Below are positions 56,188-64,000 of a DNA stretch of 64,000 nt, in pieces. This stretch comes from Cryptomeria japonica (taxonomy: Eukaryota; Streptophyta; Pinopsida; Cupressales; Cupressaceae), in contig NC_081408.1 in NCBI RefSeq assembly GCF_030272615.1, positions 405,549,389 through 405,613,388 of the forward strand, given 5' to 3'. Every line of letters begins with the position of its first letter. Position 1 is the stretch's first letter. The notes below the pieces were generated by a model. That model was not told the origin of the DNA. It was given only the letters and a program-made list of their open reading frames with translations, and made no database searches. A program made the translations under genes and the position numbers.

Positions 56188-57316
56188 TCAATCACCGGTC
56201 ATGTGATGTGAACAACCACTATCAATGATCCAATCATCAGAGTTATCCATTCTGGATACTAGTGCCTTCTGATCTGATATTTCTTCCTTAATACCTACAA
56301 ATATAATATCTTCACTAGCATCATCATCAAATTCTTCATCAGTAATACCATTGTCAATAGCTACAAGACAATCTCTCTTGCCTTTACCATTATACTTCTT
56401 AAATTTGTCTATCTCGTATTCATTTTCACCATTAGGGAAATTTGCTGCTATATGACCAATCTTGTTGCATGCAAAACATTTTAAAGTTATCTTACCTCTA
56501 TATTTACCAGTGCCTCTAGGTAGTCGTTTTGCCAATAATGGTTCAAGTTCCACTAAGCTGTCTTCATCTTCAGCATCTCTGCTGGATCTAGATTCTTAGC
56601 TATGGCCGGTATCTCTACTTCTTCTCAAATATGGGTTAGAGACAGAAGCTCTGAATCTATACACTACCATCATAGCCATTTAGTTCAAAAGCAGTATGTT
56701 TGTCAATAATAGAGTCAAGAGTTACCTTTGTCTTGTCAATGGATTTCAGCTCCTGAATAGTTGCAACTCCGATATAATAGACCGGTAGGAGGGTTCTTAG
56801 TACCTTACTGATTACTATGGAATCTTCCACTTTCCCTCCTGCACTCTTTATCTCACCAACTATCTCTTTAATGTTTTGACCATACTGCTAGATATTCTCA
56901 CCTTCAGACATTCTCATATCATCAAATTTTCCTCTTAAACTCTCCTCTTTGGGAATCTTAACATGTTCATCACTGCTATAAATCTCTTCTAATCTCTTCC
57001 ATACTTCATATGTAGTTTCAAGACCATGAACATCTACATATTCAACATCAGACAGGGAACTGATAATAGCCTCTAATGCTTGGTGATTTTCTTGTTGTTA
57101 TTTCTTTTGATCATCAGTCGGGGATCAAGTAGGTGTAGTATACTTATTTTCTATATGATCCCAATACTGACTACCAGGACTCTTAATGTAAATCTTCATT
57201 TTGTCACTCCATATTCTATATTTATCTTTGATGAACTTCGGACCTTCTTTCTTCATCATGATCTACAAGATCTTTTCCTCAATTTGTTAGGCTTTTAGAT
57301 TAAGAGGACCTGAGAC
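56188..57316 (-). pseudogene. Copia gag and protease start of element H
   Basis: The upper part (57316-56560) is UBN2-type gag with many stops: 'RTLLPVYYIGVATIQELKSI' and 'LDSIIDKHTAFELNGYDG' are readable. The frame 56553-56188 holds 'AKRLPRGTGKYRGKITLKCF' and the knuckle CFACNKIGHIAANF, whose last Cys is now Phe. It ends with the protease active site 'DWIIDSGCSHHMTGD', intact. Same architecture as 1010-2095. Confidence 0.8.
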
Positions 57317-57328
57317 CCTCTGATACCA
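57317..57328 (-). promoter_or_regulatory. Primer binding site of element H
   Basis: On the minus strand TGGTATCAGAGG, 11 of 12 matching the initiator Met tRNA site, two bases after the LTR end. Confidence 0.85.
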
Positions 57329-57330
57329 GT

Positions 57331-58742
57331 TGATGGTATGATGAAAGAATAAGTATCCAGTAGAATACTGAGAGGGGGGCTGAATTAGTATATTGAAAAA
57401 CTGATACAAAGTTACCAAACTCAACCTCAGTCACACAAAGTAAACATATCTCAGTCAAGATCAATATTCATAAGAATACTTGACATCAACTGGTTTAACT
57501 GTTATGACAACTTTAACAGTAAACAAATTCAATCTTGTAAACATCAACAATGCTTAATCATAACTCAACATATTCATCTCTCAATGCTTCTACTTAACAT
57601 GCCTTATCAGAAGTTAACCAAATCAACAAATAAGATCACAACCACAAAAGTATTCACCACTTGACACAAATGTTTATATGTGGAAAACCCAAATAGGTAA
57701 AAACCACGATGAGATGAGACTCACAAGGATATCTATCTAAACTCTTCTGAAGTTCATCCTATTAGGAGCCAACCCTGTTAAAGCTTTACAATAAGTCCTG
57801 TTAAGAAATAATTCTAGTTAGGAATCACTTGGTTAAGGGATTTACAAATATGCCTCAATGAAAAGCACAATACCCTGTTAGGAGTAACCTTGCTGGAGGA
57901 TTTAAGAATCCAAGCTAATGGAGCACCTTGTTAGAGGATTTAATGAGTAATCAAGCTTGTTAGAGCTTACCTGGTTAATGGATTTCACTTCTGTTGTAAT
58001 TGTTAGAAAACAATGGGTTTTCCTGATCTGTCTGAGTAGCACTATATTTGCTTGATCAAATCCTTCTAAGCTTCAATCTGCCTTCACTCAAAGTACAGAT
58101 CCATTTACCGGTTAGGCAACTACACACTCAACTGATTTCAATCAATCTTGCCAACAACCTTTACAAACAACTTCTCGACCTTAAATACAGATCAATTAGG
58201 TTGGTAACACAACAAAAACCTAAATCTCATCATCGAGATTACAAACAAGTCGATACAATATTGTCCGTTAGAAATCATGACAATCTCTTCACAATCTTCA
58301 AGAAAATTCCAACCGCTCCATGATCACTGCTTCATCGGACTTTGTAACTCATCACACGTTGTGCATTAGATGCAATCCACTTTTCTTCTTCCCTAGATAA
58401 AAAATAAACATGCCAAAACAATTTGAACATATCCTCACACAATGATCACACGTGTCTTCATCATTACCACTTATCAGATAATAAACCAACAAACTTGATC
58501 AGTTAGGGTTTAACGAGTGATAGGGTTTACTGGTTACATTACATAGAAAGGTTTAACTCTTTACACCAGTTCACCGGTTTGCAACATCTTCCACAAAGCT
58601 CTTCTTACCGGTTACTAGCCAATATCAAAAACAACAATATAAACAATAACATGAATACCATTACCGGTTCAATTAACATCAATGACAACATATCATTAAT
58701 GCAATCTCTATGCAAAATGCCAACGAACTCAAAATGCTAACA
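57331..58742 (-). repeat. 5' LTR of element H (1.4 kb)
   Basis: In window orientation it starts TGATGGTATGATG and ends GCTAACA. It contains the G-run and GAATTAGTAT near 57370, the conserved block GTGGAAAACCCAAATAGGTA near 57680, and a series of CCTTGTTAGAGGATTTA-like motifs (57760-57990). It is inserted after the integrase codons FDKE of element F. The open frame 58048-58323 is not supported as a gene. Confidence 0.8.
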
Positions 58743-59660
58743 CTCTTTGTCAAACTTTCTTATTATAACTTCTAGACATTCTTTTTTGGTAGGTTTTGGG
58801 ATGATCAAACGCACTTGGCAACATTCATCTAGCAACTCGAGTTCTTGCAATCTAGATATTTTGTAGTCTTCATCAGTAACAAGACCTTGCAAAGAAACTC
58901 TCAAAGAAGGTATTTCCACCTCAATAGGCAAGACTTCTTCGGACCCATACACCAAAGAAAAAGGTGTAGCCTCAGTATGTGTCCTGATACTTGTTCTATA
59001 AGCCTATAGTGCAGGATTGAGCTGTAGATGCCAATCCTTTCCAGATTTGTTTACTCTTTTGTGCAAGATAGTCAAAATATTTTTGTTAGATGTTTCAGCT
59101 TGTCCATTACCCTGAGGGTAGTATATGGATGACCAGTGTTGTTTGATTTTGAACTTTTCTTAGAGCTCATCTAGATCTTTGTTTTTGAACTGCCCTCCAC
59201 TACTAGTCACAATGGAAGAAGGTATCCCATAACTGCAGATGATATAGTTAAGGATGAATAGAGCTACTTGTTTACTTGTTGCTTTGATTAGCAGAACTTC
59301 TTCAACCCACTTAGTGAAGTACTCAGTGGTAGTTATGATATGCTTGTGCCCGTTAGATGATGCGGGATATATTTGGCCAATGAGGTCAAACGCCCATTGT
59401 TGAAAAGGCCAATGTGTGATGAAAGGTATAGATCCTTTGTTGGAGCATGTATGAGATTTCCATGTAGCTGACACTTCTCACAAGTTTTAGCAAATTTTAT
59501 AGCATCTTTCACCATATCTGGCCAGTAGTAGCTAGCCCTTAGCATTTTTTCAAGCTAAAGTAAGACCGTTTGAATGAGATCCACAAATACCTTCATGTAC
59601 TTTAGATAATGCACATTGGGACTCTTAAGTTTCTAGACACCTAAGAAAAGTATTATCCAA
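58743..59660 (-). pseudogene. Integrase of element F
   Basis: Zinc region 'VHEGICGSHSNGLTLA', then after a stop 'GYYWPDMVKDAIKFAKTCEK'. Core: 'WAFDLIGQIYPASSNGHKHI', 'IVTSSGGQFKNKDLDEL' (the second catalytic Asp, usually TDNG, is lost to TSSG), 'YYPQGNGQAETSNKNILTIL' (Glu kept), then 'FSLVYGSEEVLPIEVEIPSL'. It is cut by element H after 'EVIIRKFDKE'. Frames change near 59400. Confidence 0.85.
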
Positions 59661-60344
59661 ACCTTAACTATATAAATTGTTAGCGATGATGACATATCGT
59701 GAAGCATTTCGAATAAGGTTACTTTTCTCGTTACGGGTAAGATTAGCAGGAATAATTTGGTCAAGCAAGTAAGAGTAAATATGACTATAGCGAGATGAAT
59801 CATGTCCAATAATAGAACAAACCATCTAGCACTCAGCGGAATCATAAGAAGGATAATGTAACTCTTCCACCAGAACTTCATAGCAGAATTTAGATTCTTG
59901 TAGTTGTGGTATAGACGCCAAGGTAGCCATAGCATCTATTGCTTTGTTTATTGATCTGGGAATCTGTTAAAATGATACAAAAGTAAAGTATTTCTTGAGA
60001 TCATCAACCATTCTTTTATAGGGCATCAGTTTCTCATCTCGAGTCTGATATATATCATTGATTTGGTTGATAATCAGCTGAGAGTCTCCATAGATGTGTA
60101 ACTCGACAACCTTCTATTCAATAGCTAGCTTGACTCCATTTACCAAAGCTTCATATTCTACAATATTGTTTGTGCATGGAAAGAGAATCTTGTAAGATTT
60201 TAGGATTGAATATCTTTGAGGAGTGATAAAAAGTATTCCAGCACCAGAACCTTGTTGAGTGAAATACCAATCAAAGAACATTTTCCATGATCGCTGAGTA
60301 AGGTGCATGATGGATTCATCCAGAAATTCTATGTGCAAAGGCAT
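59661..60344 (-). pseudogene. Extra RNase H of element F and linker to integrase
   Basis: 60344-60114 gives 'WKMFFDWYFTQQGSGAGILF', 'FPCTNNIVEYEALVNGVKLA' and a stop, then 'LHIYGDSQLIINQI' and 'IPRSINKAIDAMATLAS'. These are the D, E, D and final D blocks of the Tat extra RNase H; DG is changed to DW at the first. A linker ('CYEVLVEELHYPSYDSAEC') leads to integrase. Confidence 0.8.
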
Positions 60345-60867
60345 TGATTGTCTTCAATCAGAGCATCAACAAGTTGATCGTCAATGACATGTCCTTTGAT
60401 AGCTTTGTGTTCTATATATTTAATATCAAACTCTGTAAGAGCCATGACCCATTTAGCCAATCTTCATGTAAGTGTTGCTTTGCTGAGAAGGTATTTGAGC
60501 AGATCAACCTTAGCCACCAACTTGATATAATGTGCTAGCATGTAGTGTCTTAATTTCTATGATGCAAAGACCAATGCCAAACAAGCTTTCTCTATGATAG
60601 TATAGTTCATCTCATAGGACACCAAGGTTTTGTTGATTTAATATAAAGATCTTTCTCTTTTGTTCTCATCCTATTGTGCCAAAAGTGCCCCAAGTGATGT
60701 ATCTATAGCTGATATGTAGAGATTCAATGGTTTGCCTTGAATTGGTGGCATCAATATAGGTGGGTTAGAAAGATATTCCTTGATTTGATTTAGATGTTGT
60801 TCATAGTCTTCATCCCAGTTGTATTTGACTCCTTTTCGTAATGCCTTTGTGAATGGTTGATCCTTAT
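60345..60867 (-). pseudogene. RT connection and Ty3 RNase H of element F
   Basis: 'PFTKALRKGVKYNWDEDYEQ', 'LSNPPILMPPIQGKPLNLYI', 'MNYTIIEKACLALVFAS', 'KLRHYMLAHYIKLVAKVDLL' and 'RLAKWVMALTEFDIKYIEHK' are visible across several stops. This is the Ty3 RNase H that follows RT in Tat elements. The RT core itself is absent. Confidence 0.75.
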
Positions 60868-61976
60868 TGATGAATACTAAGAGGGGGGTGAATTAGTATA
60901 CAAAAAATTACTGAACTCAAACACTTAAACAGTTTAGCAGTTAACCGGTATAACAGATTTACTAACAAACCAGTTAAGACAAATGCAAACCAAACAAAAA
61001 ATAAGGCATTCACCCATAGGAGCACAATCACCATAAAACAAGAGGTTTTGATGTGGAAACCCAAATGGGAAAAACCACGGTGAGATGAAACTCACAAGTA
61101 ACTATCTGCAGAATAGAAACTAGACCGGTTAAGGTCATACAATGTTCTTCACCAGAACAGATCCTGTTAGGAATATCGATCTCTATTAGGAGATAAGTCC
61201 AATTAAAGACTACCTTGTGAGAGGATTTCAGATCCATAGTTGTGAACCAGCTTGTTAGAGGATTTACAAAGGATTTGCCAGGCCTACCTGGTTAAGGGTT
61301 TCAAACTTGTCAAAGATGTGAGTAAACAACAAGTGAGTGATCTAGATACTAGCACAGTATGCTTGGTTAGATCCTTGATAGCTCATTGTTAATGCACATT
61401 TAGCATTACTTTAGTCTTTAATATCTTCACACTCTGTTTCTTCACACAGACCTAATCTTCTCTTCTATAATCGCACATACAAAAACCTCATCAACCACCT
61501 AAAACCCTAACAACTTTTAAAACCCTAGACATGATGTCCTTATAAAGGAATCTGATTTCATTTCGAATAGGATTACATTGAAAGTTCCTAGGTTCAGTGC
61601 ATCTAGACACATTTGGTAACACGACATAAAATCACCGCCAAAGTGTCGGTGGATGATAACTCATCACAAAGTAATACCGGTTCATACATTTATCGATTAC
61701 CAGTTCACACATTTTACCAATTACCAGTTTGACAAAATGAAGACTGGGAGAAATGATAACAATTGCTTTGTTCCTTCGTATCGCTTTGGGATCCTCAAAT
61801 CGCTTGAGGTCTTCATACTGCTTGAGATCAGTAAACACTTTTTGCAAAACACCGATAGTCTAAAGACTATAATATATAATACCGGTTGAGCATAACTCAT
61901 ACATACAAAAAGTGATCTCAAAGCAAGTGTGTGTCCATCAATGACAATCACAACATCATTATCAAAAATGCCAACA
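60868..61976 (-). repeat. 3' LTR of element G (1.1 kb)
   Basis: In window orientation it begins TGATGAATACTAAGAGGGG and ends AATGCCAACA. It contains GTGGAAACCCAAATGGGAAA near 61052 and several GTTAGAGGATTT motifs (61130-61300). The right edge is set by the polypurine tract that follows; the left edge is by comparison with the LTR at 57331. Confidence 0.75.
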
Positions 61977-61990
61977 ATCTCCCCCTTTGG
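61977..61990 (-). promoter_or_regulatory. Polypurine tract of element G
   Basis: On the minus strand CCAAAGGGGGAGAT lies directly before the LTR start TGTTGGCATT. This is where plus-strand DNA synthesis would be primed. Two similar C-runs (near 62063 and 62174) could be extra tracts. Confidence 0.8.
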
Positions 61991-62614
61991 CATTGATGGC
62001 AACACTTAGGAAAATTTTGACATCTAAGTGTTTTACAAAAAAAATGCCATAATCAAAATTACTCCCCCTAAGCATATACACTATCCCTTTTGTAGAAAAT
62101 ACAATGTATACTAATCCCTTAAAGAGATAACATGAAAGTATACATTCATCAAAATTTTAAAATACAAAATACCACTCCCCCTTTGCCAACAATGACAAAG
62201 TATTGCAGAATAACCCTTGTTTCTCATTATCATTAATATAATAAATGTTTATGACAATAATGAGTGAAACTTATCAAAAACTGATTTAAAATCCTACATA
62301 AAGGTCTTCATGGATAAAGACCATGATTCAAGTAATGAGGTAGCCACCTCACTTTCTGTTTGCATCTGGGATACTTATTCTTCCATGGCATCAATTGTGC
62401 TCATCTCTTGAGTGACCGTTAAGGCATCCAGATTGAGATAGCATTTCTGAAGTATTTGCACTCTGGGTAGTAGAACCAGTTGGAGGTCATATAAATCTCT
62501 CATCCAGTTGCAAATCTCTACTTCAATTCTAGTGGACTGGAGCTAAAACCAGTGAACAATTTGCCCATATGTAGTGAAGGAATCATAGGGCATCTTAAAG
62601 GTGCTTATAAATGC
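61991..62614 (-). other. Region between extra ORF and polypurine tract of G
   Basis: 62300-62600 still gives coding-like minus-strand sequence with stops ('VEICNWMRDLYDLQLVLLPR'), a decayed C-terminus of the coiled-coil ORF. 61991-62290 is AT-rich and non-coding. Confidence 0.5.
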
Positions 62615-64000
62615 CTACAAATCAGATTGTGGTTTTTCCTTCTGTGCAAGCACATCATCACAAAATAGATGGGGTTGGCTTATCTTACTGAGCAGTAGTT
62701 TTCCCTCATCCATAACATCTCTTATGTCCTTTTGTTCTTTCTGAAGTTCAGACCGGAGCTCATTCAGTTTCTTCACTAAGGTAGTGTTTAGTGCCTTTTG
62801 ATGCTTTTTTTGTGCATTAGCTTCAGTAACCTCTTCCAGGCATTGTACCTGGTCCTCCACAACTGTACATAGAAGTTTTAGTTGGGCTAGAGAGGAATCA
62901 GTACTGGGGAGGTTAGTATCGGGAATCAAACTGGTAAGAGTTTCAACCGCAGTTTGAATAACATCTTGCTCCTTTTTCCTCCTTAATGCTTCCAGTCGCT
63001 CTTGTGCAAGCTTAATGCTTTGGAGTAGCTCCAATTCATTTGCAGATTGGAGGTCAATAGGAGTGGTAATGTCAGCCAGTTTGGATTGACTATCGGTTAC
63101 CTTTGGTATCTCCACATGTGTGCTCTTTGCCGCTTCCTTCTTCACTTCATCTCTTTGCTTTTCCTCTTATGCCTTCCTTTGTTCCTCTGCTTCTTTCTTT
63201 TTCTTCTCTTCTTCCTTCTTTATATCTTCTTCTTTCCGCTTCTCTTCTCCCTTCTGCTTCTCCTCTTCCTATTTCCTTTTCTCTTATTCTTTTCTCTTCT
63301 CCTCCTCTTGTTTCTTCTTCTACTCTTCCTGTTTCCTCTTCTCCTCTTCCTCTTTCCTTTTTTCTTCTTCTTTTCTCTTCTCCTCCTCCTTATTTTTCTT
63401 CTCCTCTTCCTGTTTCCTCTTCTCCTCTTCCTGTTTCCTTTTCTCTTCTTCTTTTCTCTTCTCCTCTTCATGTTTCTTCTTCTCCTCTTCTCTTCCTCTT
63501 GATTCTTTTTCTCTTTCTTCGCTTGCACTTTGTCAGCCTTTTATTTGTCTTGTTTCTCCTTGTCCACTCTCTCTTTATCAGCCTTTTCCTTTGCTGCATC
63601 CAGAGTGGCATTTTCACCATCCAAAGCATTAACGTCAATTGTGTCCATCTATTCAGTAACCGGTACTCCTTCACTGTCATATACCTCATCCAGTTTTTTA
63701 GTTTCCAGTTCTTGTTCAGCCTTCTTGTTGGCTTCAGACACTTGGTGCAACCTCAGAGTGGCTTCAGCATGTGAGTGTGTATCTTTCACCACTTCAGAGA
63801 CTTTCCCTTCTAGTAACAAGAGTCTTCTTCTTCTCATGAAGAAGAGGCCTTTGTATTTAACCATAACTTCATAGAGCTCTGAATTTGACACATCGGGAAA
63901 ATATTGTGCAAAGATTTTCTCTCTTATTTCTTGTTCCTTTTCTATGGCAATGCACCATTTGTTATCTAAAGAATTGTATAAAGAATCCAGTGTCACAAAT
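62615..64000 (-). pseudogene. Extra coiled-coil ORF of Copia element G
   Basis: The coding region lies between (unseen) pol and the 3' LTR, the place of the env-like ORF of SIRE/Maximus-type Copia elements. It reads from beyond 64000: 'DNKWCIAIEKEQEIREKIFA', 'GLFFMRRRRLLLLEGKVSEV', then a long Lys/Glu/Gln/Arg-rich repeat tract (about 63560-63160, for example 'KEEEKRK' and 'KKEEEKKKKEAEEQRKA'), then 'ANELELLQSIKLAQERLEAL' and 'LNELRSELQKEQKDIRDVMD'. The tract and what follows would form extended coiled coils. No signal peptide or clear membrane span is visible in the part present, so env function is not supported. Two frames are needed and at least two stops occur. Confidence 0.6.

Larger units (their letters stand above)
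55342..58742 (-). mobile_element. Copia element H, 5' part (LTR, gag, protease, integrase)
   Basis: Read on the minus strand: LTR 58742-57331, primer site 57328-57317, gag, protease start, integrase, ending abruptly near 55342 inside the integrase core. RT, RNase H and the second LTR are missing. It interrupts the integrase of Gypsy element F at 58743. It is of the same family as the element at 1-2095. Confidence 0.8.
58743..60867 (-). mobile_element. Tat-like Gypsy element F (RNase H, extra RNase H, integrase)
   Basis: Minus-strand remnant between two Copia elements. It reads from the RT/RNase H connection at 60867 down to the integrase at 58743. The domain order is the usual Tat one, with the extra RNase H after the ordinary RNase H and before integrase, unlike element A. 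Gag, protease and the RT core are absent. Confidence 0.8.
60868..64000 (-). mobile_element. Copia element G, 3' part
   Basis: Minus-strand element running off the right window edge: a coding 3' extension (62615-63996), a polypurine tract, and the 3' LTR (60868-61976). Pol is not seen and would lie beyond 64000. The LTR belongs to the same family as those at 1, 15287, 45259 and 57331. Confidence 0.75.

Noticed and set aside
63047-63774. Plus-strand Ser/Leu/Phe-rich open frames that look like membrane proteins
   Set aside because: They are antisense to the Lys/Glu-rich repeat tract of Copia element G; pyrimidine-rich DNA yields Leu/Ser/Phe in all three frames.

Overview
The window looks like nuclear DNA of a land plant with a large, repeat-filled genome. 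Nearly everything recognisable is a decayed plant-type retrotransposon: Copia elements with a UBN2-type gag, Tat/Athila-like and chromodomain Ty3-Gypsy elements, an L1-like LINE with DUF4283 and plant zf-RVT regions, and a plant-mobile-domain (PMD) gene. I saw no rRNA, tRNA or ordinary host housekeeping gene. A gymnosperm-like genome would fit the density, nesting and heavy C-to-T decay of glutamine and arginine codons into stops, but the sequence alone does not prove the taxon.

Layout. 1-2095: end of a Copia LTR, a tandemly duplicated primer site and a Copia gag (+ strand), cut by a minus-strand Tat-like Gypsy element (B). 4368-24488: a 20.1 kb LTR retrotransposon (A), inserted into the gag of B with a 5-bp target duplication ATACA. 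Its LTRs are 5.4 and 5.6 kb, and each carries a roughly 1,170-1,200-codon ORF of unknown family behind a TATA box and a row of GC-rich palindromes. Its pol has the order PR, extra RNase H, RT, RNase H, INT, and is interrupted by a solo Copia-type LTR at 15287-16428. 24489-25330: the N-terminal side of B's gag.

26696-34680: an L1-like LINE with ORF1, ORF2 and an apparent third ORF. 34850-38333: a badly decayed minus-strand coding block of unknown family, preceded by a seven-unit tandem array of hairpin-forming repeats (38640-39205). 40086-40785 and 49447-51028: two sides of an older unidentified element, split by an 8.7 kb chromodomain Gypsy element (C, 40786-49446), which itself holds a solo LTR (45259-46055) and a small hairpin insertion in its 5' LTR.

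53200-55300: a decayed PMD gene with a possible 5' intron. 55345-58742: minus-strand Copia (H). It sits in a minus-strand Tat-like Gypsy (F, 58743-60867) that has the usual RNase H, extra RNase H, INT order. 60868-64000: 3' part of another minus-strand Copia (G), with a Lys/Glu-rich coiled-coil ORF just before the 3' LTR.

No element is intact. Catalytic residues are lost in many enzymes: PR of B, RT and INT of A, INT of C and F, and RNase H of the LINE. The window is best read as a stratified series of insertions, with A younger than B, solo LTRs younger than A and C, and H younger than F. The most unusual features are the coding giant LTRs of A, the PR-RNase H-RT order shared by A (and apparently B), the LINE third ORF, and the covarying hairpin repeats.
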